A DNA stretch of 64,000 nucleotides from Domibacillus indicus (GTDB taxonomy: Bacteria; Bacillota; Bacilli; Bacillales; Domibacillaceae). Where the stretch lies: positions 1-64,000 of the forward strand of contig NZ_JAMBOO010000015.1 of NCBI RefSeq assembly GCF_023715895.1, read 5' to 3'. This document shows positions 37,319 through 46,156 of the stretch, one piece after another. The position numbers were made by a program, and so were the translations under genes. Within the stretch, counting starts at the first letter, position 1. Each line of letters opens with the position of its first letter. The notes under the pieces are model-generated. The model saw only the letters and a program-made list of their open reading frames with translations, had not been told where the DNA came from and did no database searches.

Positions 37319-37738
37319 ATGTCTAAAAAAACAATCTACTTCCTATGCACAGGCAACTCTTGCCGCAGCCAGATGGCAGAAGGATGGGCGAAAAAACATT
37401 TAGGTGATGAGTGGGAAGTGAAAAGTGCCGGATTAGAAGCACATGGATTAAACCCAAATGCGGTAAAAGCCATGAAAGAAGCAGGCATTGATATTTCAAA
37501 CCAAACATCAGATGTGATTGATCCTGAAATTCTAAACAATGCGGAATTAATCGTTACATTATGCGGGCATGCGGCGGACAACTGCCCGGTAACACCGTCT
37601 CACATTAAGCGTGTTCACTGGGGATTTGATGATCCTGCAAAAGCAGAAGGAACAGAAGAAGAAAAATGGGCATTCTTCCAGCGTGTTCGCGATGAAATCG
37701 GTGAGCGTATCGAACGTTTTGCAAAAACAGGCGAATAA
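37319..37738 (+). CDS. arsC: thioredoxin-coupled arsenate reductase
   Basis: A 139-residue reductase of the low-molecular-weight tyrosine phosphatase fold. The P-loop is [15 protein letters not shown] with catalytic Cys at about residue 10, and the resolving cysteines lie in [15 protein letters not shown] near residues 80-87. It reduces arsenate to arsenite, which ArsB exports. Two starts are possible, 37313 and 37319; the second fits the spacing from AGGAG and the usual length. A terminator follows. Confidence 0.94.
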   Translation: MSKKTIYFLCTGNSCRSQMAEGWAKKHLGDEWEVKSAGLEAHGLNPNAVKAMKEAGIDISNQTSDVIDPEILNNAELIVTLCGHAADNCPVTPSHIKRVHWGFDDPAKAEGTEEEKWAFFQRVRDEIGERIERFAKTGE

Positions 37739-37746
37739 TAGAAAAG

Positions 37747-37777
37747 AAAAAGCCGTGAGACATTCTCGCGGCTTTTT
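37747..37777 (+). terminator. arsRBC terminator
   Basis: AAAAAGCCGTGAGA pairs with TCTCGCGGCTTTTT around a 3-base loop. Confidence 0.9.
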
Positions 37778-37852
37778 CTATCCTCTCCTTATAGGTACAT
37801 GATTATATATGGAGTATAGAAGCTGTATGACAATTAAGAAAATTGAATAAAA

Positions 37853-37904
37853 ATTAGCGCCTAGCTCCTTCAAAACCTTTGATTTAGTGGGGTTAGGCGC
37901 TAAG
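37853..37904 (+). repeat. dispersed hairpin repeat, copy 2
   Basis: TTAGCGCCTA (37853-37862) and TAGGCGCTAA (37895-37904) are inverted arms. Read on the minus strand the unit is TTAGCGCCTAACCC, CACTAAATCAAAG, GTTTTGAAGGAG, GGCGCTAA, which matches copy 1 at 16284-16340 with few changes and opposite orientation. The region 37905-38203 beyond it contains no gene I can support. Confidence 0.7.
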
Positions 37905-38203
37905 GTTTCTATTCTCTCTGTTCTTCTATATATATCTTCATTATATCGATTGCCGCTTCTTATTTATCATCACCCATATCCATTCTCTTTTTTTATAGTG
38001 ATTTTGCCACAATCATGCTGTTATTTTTCCCATATGATAATAATGAGCAATAACGTGAATGATCTGGCTCTTTACGATGTTATACGGTTAAAAATGTTTT
38101 TGCAAAGAATAGGCGCCACTTTCTTATTTAAAGAAAAACAATCCCTTTATCTGTAAAACAATATGTATTCACCAAAAGAGCACAGAAATTAAAAAGAAGG
38201 AAG

Positions 38204-38698
38204 ATGGAAAACATGCGATTTTATCCTCCGAATCCAAGACCAAGACCATTTGACCCGTTTTTCGGACCATTTCCATCCAATCGAAGATCATTTCATCGAT
38301 ATTCCAGTCTCATCTATCAGGATCCGAGATATTTTTCACAAGGTCTGACTCAAATACCTCCTCAGGGAGCTCCAATTCCCCCTCAGAGACCTGGTATATT
38401 GGGGAGTTTTTTACAGGGGCTGACTCAAGGACCTTCTCTGGGATTTGTTCCTTCACCGCAGATACCAGGTATACCGGGGAGTACCAACCAAGTACCGTCT
38501 CAAGAAGAAGCTGCGTCTCCTCTGCAGACTGATCTTTTAGAAAATGCTGATCAATTGCCGACTCAGGCGGGAGCTAGTGATCCGCCACAGACACCTGGCA
38601 TGTGGGAAAATATAAATCAAATGCTTACGTACGCCGAGGAATTATCCAGAGGAATAGAGACCTTTAGAAAGATAGGCTTAGTTTTCACTAAAAGTTAA
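38204..38698 (+). CDS. proline-rich hypothetical protein
   Basis: A 164-residue protein with no recognised enzyme domain. The N-terminus is YPPNPRPRPFDPFFGPFPSNR, followed by loosely repeated units with the pattern LTQ-PP-G-P-PPQ-PGI-GS (about residues 47-100). The C-terminal 45 residues are more helical. Low complexity of this kind is seen in spore coat or YppG-like proteins of Bacillus; this is only a resemblance. GAAGGA lies 6 bases before ATG 38204; ATG 38213 is an alternative. It lies in an otherwise decayed stretch but its frame is intact. Confidence 0.6.
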   Translation: MENMRFYPPNPRPRPFDPFFGPFPSNRRSFHRYSSLIYQDPRYFSQGLTQIPPQGAPIPPQRPGILGSFLQGLTQGPSLGFVPSPQIPGIPGSTNQVPSQEEAASPLQTDLLENADQLPTQAGASDPPQTPGMWENINQMLTYAEELSRGIETFRKIGLVFTKS

Positions 38699-38782
38699 GG
38701 GTCAGTAAGGTATGAGATAAAACAGTAATAATCCACCGGCAACAACTCCAATTAAAAAGTTATTAAGCACAGGTACACTTTT

Positions 38783-39303
38783 GTTGTTGATAAGGCAGCC
38801 ACACTCAAAGGTTTCCGAAGCAAGCGAGAGATGGAAACCTTTGATCATGATGTGCGAAAAATGGTGTACCTTGAAACAACGAAGAAAGAAGCGGAAGCCG
38901 TATTTACAAAACGAATGAACGATGAAGCATTAACTGAGCAGGACATTCTCCGCTACCGCTCATTCCTATTAAAAGAGCTCGGTAAAATGTACGCCGAAAA
39001 AGAGTGGGTCATGCAGCTTCATATAGGCGCGATGCGTAATAACGATACACCGATGAAAGAAAAAATTGGCCCGGAAGCCGGATTTGATTCGCCCGGAGAC
39101 GGCGATATAGCAGAAGGGCTGTCACGATTCCTTTGATGCATTGGAAACAGACGAAAGCCTGCCAGGAACAGTCCTATTTAAAAAGACAATCCTGTGCTTG
39201 CGGGCATGACTGGCAACTTTTCTGAAGCAGGTGTGCCGGGGAAAATTCAATTTGGTTCCGCGTGGTGGTTTAACGATCATATAGACGGGATGGAGCAGCA
39301 GAT
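38783..39303 (+). pseudogene. glucuronate isomerase (uxaC) fragment, frameshifted
   Basis: Residues such as METFDHDVRKMVYLETTKKEAE and EKEWVMQLHIGAMRNNDTPM, then GFDSPGDGDIAEGLSRF, belong to glucuronate isomerase. The frame breaks near 39130, continues in another as FDALETDESLPGTVLF, then after a small deletion near 39185 resumes with [11 protein letters not shown] and [18 protein letters not shown], also UxaC. Both ends of the ~470-residue enzyme are missing. UxaC converts glucuronate to fructuronate, a branch product of glucuronoxylan use. The gene is dead. Confidence 0.88.
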
Positions 39304-39552
39304 GGTTTGTGCGCCGACGAAAATTGCGCCGACTCTTGCAAACGATCGAGAAGCGATTAAAGCCGCCATTAAAACGTGCAACATTCTAGATTTCACCAAG
39401 GTAAAAATGGTCCGCATTAAAAACACACTTGAAATCGGTGAAATTGAAGTGTCGGCAGCATTGCATGATTATGTGAAAAACCATCCGCAGCTTGAAGTTC
39501 TAACCGAATCGGCGGAATGGATATTTGACAAAGATGGCAATTTAACGAAGTA
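39304..39552 (+). pseudogene. C-terminal fragment of a LarA/DUF2088-like protein fused to the uxaC remnant
   Basis: Directly after the UxaC residues, the same frame reads [19 protein letters not shown], then [20 protein letters not shown] and ending DKDGNLTK. This is not UxaC. It resembles the C-terminus of nickel-dependent lactate racemase-like (DUF2088) proteins, recognised from memory of the DREAI and VRIxNTLxLxEI pattern. The open frame 39194-39553 is therefore a chance in-frame joint of two dead genes by deletion, not a real 119-residue gene. Confidence 0.65.
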
Positions 39553-39566
39553 ACGAAGGAGAAAAA

Positions 39567-39790
39567 GTAAATACACTATTTGATTTGAGCGGAAAAACAG
39601 TGGTTGCAATTGGCGGGAGACGCTTGTGAGCCGAAACCTTGAGAAAGCAAATCAGCTCGTTGAAGAAATTGAGGAAAGTGGCCGTGAAGCGAAGGCATTT
39701 CAAGCAGATGTCATATCCAGAGAAGCACTCGAACAAGCCGCTGCGATATTGAAGCATGGAAAAGAACTAGCCTTGCTATGCATCGCATAG
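39567..39790 (+). pseudogene. SDR-family (mannonate/fructuronate oxidoreductase-like) remnant
   Basis: The start reads V-NTLFDLSGKTVVAIGG, a typical cofactor strand with Gly loop, then jumps after a deletion to SRNLEKANQLVEEIEESG and AFQADVISREALEQAA, the next parts of a short-chain dehydrogenase, and stops. The start codon position has GTA. SDR-type fructuronate reductases often follow uxaC in Bacillaceae, so this completes a collapsed glucuronate operon. Confidence 0.75.
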
Positions 39791-40469
39791 ATTAAAGAAA
39801 AGGCGGGCAGATAGCTCAAAGATAGTAGATTCTTAAAAAGAACGGATGAAACTGTATTTCACTCTGTCCAATAACGGATAACACTCAAAACCGATTGATT
39901 CCTTAGAGATGAGATCGGTTTTTTGTGTTTACAAAGCAAATAGGTTCGATCATTAAAGGCGTGTTTATCTCTTTAGGTAGGGGCGCTTTCGGCAGGAAAG
40001 GGTATTTTTAAAATGGAAAAAGCACTTGTTTTTCCTTAGGAACAGAAGTCATTGATCTGGGCATCGCTGTGCTTTCTTTAAAATGATACTCATTACTTCA
40101 TGCTCCTTTCAATAAAAGTTTAAAGCCCTAAAGGCTAATAAACACAAATCATTTAAATTTCTGTTTAATAGGACAAAAAAATATAACGTAGGGTCAAGTT
40201 TTGTCCCTGTTGATTAAAAATCAAAAATATTATTTTGACATCCCTTAATTTACCCAAAAAGTTTAAAGTCTCTAACATGAAATTTTATTTTGGTTAGCTG
40301 AGTAAATTCAAAGGAAATCAGACCAGAGAGCGGTTTTATGCTTGGAAAACCTTGATAATATAAAGTTTTTTAAATGAGCCCTTCTTATCTATTTAAAAAG
40401 AAAAAGGGTTTCTCATTTATAGAAAACAGATGTAAAATAAATAAAGTGGGAATTTTTTGTCCCAATCAC
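39791..40469. other. intergenic region with one terminator
   Basis: A hairpin with stem AAAACCGAT / ATCGGTTTT followed by TTTG occurs at 39886-39925. The rest of this ~680-base stretch is AT-rich with no gene I can support. Confidence 0.6.
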
Positions 40470-40520
40470 TTGATTCATCCTCTAATTTGTATTATGATAA
40501 ATTCAAATAAAAAACGCTTT
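40470..40520 (+). promoter_or_regulatory. promoter of SR1-like RNA, with near-cre site
   Basis: A -35 box TTGATT (40470-40475) and -10 box TATGAT (40493-40498) are 17 bases apart. Around 40510-40522, AAAACGCTTTCAA is close to the CcpA consensus. In B. subtilis SR1 is repressed by CcpN and CcpA under glucose; similar control is inferred. Confidence 0.7.
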
Positions 40521-40544
40521 CAAAAAAGCTGGGAGGAATACACA

Positions 40545-40661
40545 ATGGGTACTATCGTTTGTCAAACTTGTCTAGAAACTATGGAACATTTCGAAGAAGA
40601 AAAGGTAACATTGTTGTATGCAGATTGCGGTTGCGGCCATGAAAATGGCAGCAATGAATAA
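40545..40661 (+). CDS. sr1P: SR1P, GapA-binding peptide
   Basis: A 38-residue peptide beginning MGTIVCQTCLETMEHFEEEKV and ending YADCGCGHENGSNE. The order of cysteines (Cys6, Cys9, then CGC near residues 28-30) and MGTIVCQ start match SR1P, the peptide encoded on the dual-function small RNA SR1 of B. subtilis, which binds GapA and stabilises gapA mRNA. GGGAGGA lies 8 bases before the ATG. The short transcript probably runs from the promoter at 40470 to the palindrome at 40702. Confidence 0.87.
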   Translation: MGTIVCQTCLETMEHFEEEKVTLLYADCGCGHENGSNE

Positions 40662-40701
40662 CCAGTTTAAAATTAAAATTTTACCACTATAAAATAGGCT
40701 G

Positions 40702-40745
40702 CATAAATCTGCCCGGATGAATGAATTCATCCGGGCAGATTTATG
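40702..40745 (+). terminator. large perfect hairpin at the end of the SR1-like RNA
   Basis: The arms at 40702-40722 and 40725-40745 are perfect 21-base inverted repeats with a 2-base loop and a GC-rich core (GCCCGGATG). The downstream T run is short (TTATC), so the stem itself is the main signal. Confidence 0.75.
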
Positions 40746-40807
40746 TTATCGAATTTGAGTGAGTTGGTGAATTTTTAAAAGAAACCGATTCATATGATCT
40801 ACGATCC

Positions 40808-40884
40808 AGTACCTATGCTAGCATAGGTACTTAACAAAAGTGTACTTGAGCAAAAGTGTATATTCGCTCAAGTACACTTTTGTT
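40808..40884. repeat. two further perfect palindromes
   Basis: 40808-40831 is a 24-base perfect palindrome centred on GCTAGC. Immediately after, 40833-40851 and 40866-40884 are perfect 19-base inverted arms with a 14-base loop that itself begins with AAAAGTGTA, a partial repeat of the arm. No gene uses them obviously. The remaining sequence to 41250 carries an 84-codon frame without a convincing ribosome binding site, not called. Confidence 0.75.
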
Positions 40885-41250
40885 AGTATGGGATTTATTC
40901 ATCTCCAAAGCCTCTTCTAATATTTTAATAATTCCCACGACAATATTTTAAATTCTCTTGCTTGCCTGTATGTTCTCCTTTATTATGCAGCCAATCCTTT
41001 ATATTCACTGAAAGGGAAACCGGCAGCAATTCCTTTGCTCTTTGTAAGACAAAGGCTAGAAAATTTTCCGACAATGAAGAGAAAGTAAATTATTTAAAAG
41101 TTGGACTGTATCTGAAAACTTTCTATAAAAATCCAAATAAGATAAAAGAAAACCCTGAAATGGGAATGATTATTAATCACACAATAAAAAAATTTATTTA
41201 TATTATCAGAATATAATGTATAATAAAATAATTGAAAATAGATTGAAAAG

Positions 41251-42231
41251 GTGGTTTGTAAGAATTTACTAGCAAGAATTAGTACAGTAGCAGGTAATAC
41301 TTTTATCTACTGGGTTCTCCTATTCACGGCTTTAGCCATGATGTTTCCGGGCGGTTTTACCTGGATCGCTCCTTACATCCCCATCCTGCTTGGAATTATT
41401 ATGTTTGGGATGGGATTAACGTTATCTGTAGAAGATTTCAAAGCCGTATTTAAACAACCTCTCGCGGTGTTTGTAGGGGTTGCGGCCCAATATATCATAA
41501 TGCCGGGTATAGCTTACCTTTTGGCCGTTGGGTTGAAACTCCCTCCTGAAGTAGCCGTTGGTGTTATATTGGTCGGTTGCTGCCCTGGAGGAACAGCATC
41601 TAATGTAATGGCGTATCTGGCAAGAGCAAATGTGGCTCTGTCAGTTGCTGTTTCATCGGTTGCAACCTTAGTATCACCTATTCTAACTCCTGCTCTTATT
41701 TATTTATTAGCTAGCCAGTGGCTTCCTGTGTCAGGAAAAGATATGCTTCTCTCAACGGTTCAAATTGTCCTTCTTCCTATTATTCTTGGTATCGTCTTCA
41801 AATGGGTCTTAAAGGACAAGGCAGAAGAAGGAGCGAAAATCCTGCCGCTTGTTTCTGTAATTGGAATCGTTGGTGTCATTTCAGCAGTCGTGGCCGGTAA
41901 TAAAGATAATATCTTAGATTCAGGTTTAGCAATCCTTGGTATGGTTGTTATACACAATTTTGTTGGTTTGGCCTTAGGCTTCCTTATTTCAAAGTGGTGC
42001 AAATTTCCGTATGCCGATCAGAAAGCTATCTCAATTGAGGTCGGGATGCAAAATTCAGGGCTTGCTGCAGCACTAGCTACTGCTCACTTCTCTCCACTCA
42101 CGGCTGTTCCAAGTGCGATCTTCTCAGTGTGGCATAATATTTCTGGACCGTTGATTGCCACTTACTGGGCGAAAAAGGCTGTAAAAAAAGAGAAAATGAA
42201 GCAGGCGAATCATAAGAAGCAGGTCTCTTAA
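41251..42231 (+). CDS. bile acid:sodium symporter (BASS) family transporter
   Basis: A 326-residue membrane protein with about ten segments. It shows the family signatures LLGIIMFGMGLTLSVEDFKAV near residue 47, GVILVGCCPGGTASNVMAYLARANVALSVAVSS near 105, and SIEVGMQNSGLAAALATAHF near 262, the last a conserved crossover motif. Bacillus members (YocS type) import small organic acids with sodium; the substrate here is unknown. The start is uncertain: GTG 41251 lies inside a possible ribosome binding site AAAGGTGG. A terminator follows at 42319. Confidence 0.85.
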   Translation: MVCKNLLARISTVAGNTFIYWVLLFTALAMMFPGGFTWIAPYIPILLGIIMFGMGLTLSVEDFKAVFKQPLAVFVGVAAQYIIMPGIAYLLAVGLKLPPEVAVGVILVGCCPGGTASNVMAYLARANVALSVAVSSVATLVSPILTPALIYLLASQWLPVSGKDMLLSTVQIVLLPIILGIVFKWVLKDKAEEGAKILPLVSVIGIVGVISAVVAGNKDNILDSGLAILGMVVIHNFVGLALGFLISKWCKFPYADQKAISIEVGMQNSGLAAALATAHFSPLTAVPSAIFSVWHNISGPLIATYWAKKAVKKEKMKQANHKKQVS

Positions 42232-42318
42232 AACATTGAGATAGAAATCTTTAGTGCTTAACTTCTAAAAAGGATGTTATTTAATACCGTTATATCAATA
42301 AAAAATAATCGACCTGAA

Positions 42319-42363
42319 AGAGCCTTGCTACATGATTTTGTAGCAAGGCTCTAGCTGTTTTTA
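42319..42363 (+). terminator. terminator after BASS transporter
   Basis: AGAGCCTTGCTAC and GTAGCAAGGCTCT are perfect 13-base arms, followed by GTTTTTAA. From 42364 to 42792 no intact gene is supported; the end of the stretch (42620-42720) hints at a lost membrane protein C-terminus. Confidence 0.85.
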
Positions 42364-42792
42364 ATCTAAAATCAAACGATTTTATTCTCTGTATACACAA
42401 AATCTTCTAAGATCAGTCCCATGAGCTCATCGTTGGATGAACCAGCCATGCAGTTCAGGTATGCCCTGCATCCGGGTTAAATAGGCCTTCTATTCTTGTT
42501 CTGGATTAAGCACCGGCAATATCCCAGCATGCCCGGTTATAGACTTGACTACCATGTCTTTTACAATCGATTCAAATGCATCGCTAAAATACCATTCATT
42601 ATTATCTGGGTTCTCCTGCTAATCAACATAAACTTGGGGCAATGATCTATCAGCCAATTCCTTCTGGTATACTATTTACTATTCTTGCACTGCTTTTCAC
42701 CTTTAGAGACCGTAAATAGTCGTTGTTTTTAATGTGCCATAATACGGTAGATCTGAAACACTGTTGTAGCAACGAATAAGAGGAACATAAGC

Positions 42793-43116
42793 TTAATCAT
42801 TTGGATTTTCCTCTTTCGTGGCATCGGATAATTCAATATGTACAATCCGATCAGGCCTTTTCTTGTCGCCAGCTATAAAGTCGATATCATATTTTTTATC
42901 TTCCATAAGAAAGGAATCTTTATAGTCGTCCCAGTAAAGCTCTCGTCTTACACCATTGGGCTGCCTAAAAACCAAAATCACATCATTCTTAATCTCTGTT
43001 TTCTTCACGTATGTCATATTGTTTAATGTTCTTATACTATAACTTTTTTTATCGTAACTGCAGCCGGTAGTAAGGAGTAGAATTGCTCCTATCCATAAGA
43101 TTATTTTCTTCATCAT
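42793..43116 (-). CDS. small lipoprotein of unknown function
   Basis: A 107-residue protein with a signal peptide (KKIILWIGAILLLTTGC) and lipobox LTTGC, so Cys is about residue 18 and the protein is tethered outside the membrane. The mature ~88 residues have charged and aromatic beta-rich stretches (NDVILVFRQPNGVRRELYWDDYKDSF) and end in a Glu/Asn-rich tail. No family is recognised. The start at 43116 is chosen because GAGGG lies 5 bases upstream; a longer frame to 43152 has no such site. Confidence 0.7.
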   Translation of the reverse strand: MMKKIILWIGAILLLTTGCSYDKKSYSIRTLNNMTYVKKTEIKNDVILVFRQPNGVRRELYWDDYKDSFLMEDKKYDIDFIAGDKKRPDRIVHIELSDATKEENPND

Positions 43117-43427
43117 ATTTCCCTCATTTAATCGATTCTTAATTTCCTGCATCTATTTGTACGGATTACCTCATCAAAGGAGCAGTAAAACCTAAATATA
43201 GATGTATTTTCGAATCCATTTATACTTTATGCTTCATCCATACTCTCACTATCGTATTCACAATCATAATATTCAATGAGGATAATTTTATTTGAGAGCT
43301 ATTGGGTTTTAAAAACAAAGCCTATATATATTCTTTTTAGAAAATATGCACATAGAACGATTAAAAGACCGCTGTATCATTCACATGAAGTAAGAGAGCA
43401 TCATCATAAACCATTATCTCTATCAAA

Positions 43428-43830
43428 AGTGGGATTGATTTCAAAGCTTACTAGAATCAAGACGCGAATTAGCTTGAAAGGGTGCAGAACTTCTAGTAAT
43501 GCCTATTGCATGGCCGTTGGAATCTATCGGTGCTGATCCGGACGTTCTTTTTACGAATTGTTCGATTGGGTGAGAGCTGCTGAAAATAGCTGCTGGTTTA
43601 TTTCATCAAATATTGTAGGGATAACAACGATCAGGCCTATTTAGGATGCAGCAAATCGTTGCACCGGGGAGAGATGTTAAAAAGTCAACGGGCTACCATG
43701 AAGGAATTGTTTTTGCAGAAGTAGATATGAGGTGCGAAATTTTAAGAGCTCGGACTGAAGACCACTTGGGGGGTATAATGTTAAAGACAGGAGACCGCAT
43801 GCTTAAAAAAACAGGGGAAACAAATATGAA
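43428..43830 (+). pseudogene. carbon-nitrogen hydrolase (nitrilase-type), multiply broken
   Basis: Pieces of one protein lie in shifting frames: ESRRELA, stop, KGAELLVMPIAWP at 43455-43510; then VRAAENSCWFISSNIVG near 43569; then QIVAPGRDV, STGYHEGIVFAEVDM at 43650-43735. These match the middle and C-terminal parts of nitrilase-superfamily hydrolases (ELALKGAELLVMP, ARAMEN, GEGIVFAEVD). At least one nonsense change and two frame changes are present and the N-terminal catalytic Glu and Lys region is missing. The open frame 43646-44080 is a mix of this tail and unrelated sequence. Confidence 0.75.
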
Positions 43831-44176
43831 TGTAATTTCTAGGGGAAAATCTTTAATAGAACAAGAGAAATATCTTCTCTTCCAAGTACCAAAGACGGTC
43901 CAAAGAAAATGTCCATCTAAGGCGTTTTCTTGGGCTGCCTATTCAATTTCAGGTAATGAGCAGGCGGTTATGGTTGCTGGTGATAAAAATCTGCGTAAAA
44001 TCTCTTTTTTCCGTATGAACTTCCATAGAGGTTTATGCAAACAACATTACCAATATGAAGATGTATCATTACAGGGCTGAGAAAAGTAAATTTGGCATTA
44101 CTAAAACAATCGTAATGCTTTTTTTCTGCGAGTAACGCGCAGGTTAGTTTAAGTATAGAAGTTACCGAGGATAATA

Positions 44177-44219
44177 AGAAAACCCACTCTTCATTTCTAT
44201 AAGAAAATTGGGTTTTCAT
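44177..44219. terminator. terminator downstream of aldo/keto reductase
   Basis: AAAACCCA and TGGGTTTT form the base of an imperfect stem that extends through CTCTTC / AAGA. T-rich sequence follows in both directions. Confidence 0.65.
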
Positions 44220-44250
44220 TTATTTATAATCAAAGAAATCTAGTAGTTCT

Positions 44251-45120
<870 letters not shown>

Positions 45121-45185
45121 TTATTTTCGCCCTTTATATCCTTTGTGATAGATATTCACAACTTCAGTACACTTGGGCTATTATG

Positions 45186-45216
45186 AGGCTATCACCTTCG
45201 AGTAACACGAAGTCAA
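45186..45216 (-). promoter_or_regulatory. MerR-type promoter for aldo/keto reductase
   Basis: On the minus strand, -35 TTGACT (45216-45211) and -10 TAGCCT (45191-45186) are 19 bases apart, the long spacing typical of MerR-activated promoters. Between them is the dyad CTTCGTGTTACTCGAAG (45212-45196). The MFS promoter at 46007 has the same plan. Confidence 0.85.
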
Positions 45217-45362
45217 TAGGTTTCGAACAATTTAAAAACGGCACAAATTACAATTCAAACTGAAGGCTGCCATTTTCTTATCTTCATTTCCTCTAACATG
45301 TAAAGTGTTTTCCACCAGCTTTACTCAGCAGTTTCGGTCAACTAGTAAATACATTAGGAAAA

Positions 45363-45515
45363 AAAGAGTTCACGATTATGTATAAAGTCATCATGAGCTC
45401 TTTTGTTTTTATTTAAAACAACCGTAGTCATAACTTTACAGTTTTGAAGAAGCTTATTTTAAAAACAAAAAAAGCTCATGATTATGAACCAGATAATCGC
45501 GAGCTTTTTTATACT
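45363..45515. terminator. two similar hairpins between aldo/keto reductase promoter and merR-like gene
   Basis: AAAAGAGTTCACGATTATG ... TCATCATGAGCTCTTTT (about 45360-45408) and AAAAGCTCATGATTAT ... ATAATCGCGAGCTTTTTT (about 45468-45510) share the same stem pattern and look like duplicated terminators. The second directly follows the MerR-type gene on its strand. Confidence 0.7.
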
Positions 45516-45525
45516 TGTACTGAAA

Positions 45526-45960
45526 TTATGAATGCAGTGTTTCATGGGGGATATGGTTTTTGTTTTTTGTCCACTTTCCAGGATTCATGTCATCCGAAGC
45601 CACTTGATTGATAATGTCAAGATAGTGGCTTGCTTTGTCTTCCATAAATTTGGCTATTCGTTTAGCTTCCTCCAACTGAGCCAGAGCAACGGCTTTTTGT
45701 TCCAAAATGATTTCGTAGCGTTGCGGAATGGTAGCGTCTCCTTCCAAACACAAATCTATATAGGCTTTAACGGCTTCAACTGACATACCAGCCTGTCTCA
45801 GATTTTTCACACCCCTAAGCCAATTGATGGATTCGTCATCAAAAAGACGAATATTGTTTTTGTCACGCTGTACACTCGGAACTAATCCCTTATCTGTGTA
45901 ATAGCGAACGGAGTGTTCGGTCAGATCAAGCAGCCTGGCCGCTTCTTTTACAGTATACAT
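45526..45960 (-). CDS. MerR-family regulator (AdhR/NmlR-like)
   Basis: A 144-residue MerR regulator. The DNA-binding half starts MYTVKEAARLLDLTEHSVRYYTDKGLVPSVQRDKNN, followed by FDDESINWLRGVKNLRQAGMSVEAVKAYIDLCLEGDATIPQR. That last stretch, with its single Cys, is characteristic of the aldehyde-responsive AdhR/NmlR group. A coiled dimerisation helix follows (YEIILEQKAVALAQLEEAKRI). It is divergent from the MFS gene and neighbours the aldo/keto reductase; both have promoters with the same dyad. Sensing of an electrophile such as formaldehyde or methylglyoxal is inferred. Confidence 0.88.
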   Translation of the reverse strand: MYTVKEAARLLDLTEHSVRYYTDKGLVPSVQRDKNNIRLFDDESINWLRGVKNLRQAGMSVEAVKAYIDLCLEGDATIPQRYEIILEQKAVALAQLEEAKRIAKFMEDKASHYLDIINQVASDDMNPGKWTKNKNHIPHETLHS

Positions 45961-46006
45961 TTGTAAGTCCTCCCCGAAAAAAATGGTTTTTAATTATTCG
46001 AAACCC

Positions 46007-46037
46007 TTGACTTCGAGTTACTCGAAGATGGTAACCT
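46007..46037 (+). promoter_or_regulatory. MerR-type promoter for MFS gene
   Basis: -35 TTGACT (46007-46012) and -10 TAACCT (46032-46037) are 19 bases apart. Between them CTTCGAGT-T-ACTCGAAG (46011-46027) is a perfect 8-base dyad. It matches the promoter at 45186-45216. Confidence 0.87.
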
Positions 46038-46156
46038 CATCATAGTCTAAGGATACGGAAGTTGTAAACCCATCAATGAGTAGGGGAAATGGCTTGGTAA
46101 CACAGCGGAATAAAGCACGGATAAACCAATCTAATGAAAGTAGGGAATGTATTTGT

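Noticed and set aside
37887-38156. 89-codon frame downstream of arsC
   Set aside because: Overlaps the dispersed hairpin repeat, no ribosome binding site, AT-driven composition.
39194-39553. 119-residue hypothetical gene
   Set aside because: It is an accidental in-frame joint between glucuronate isomerase and LarA-like fossils.
40962-41216. 84-codon frame before the BASS transporter
   Set aside because: No ribosome binding site and no recognisable domain; composition follows local AT richness. A decayed fragment cannot be excluded.
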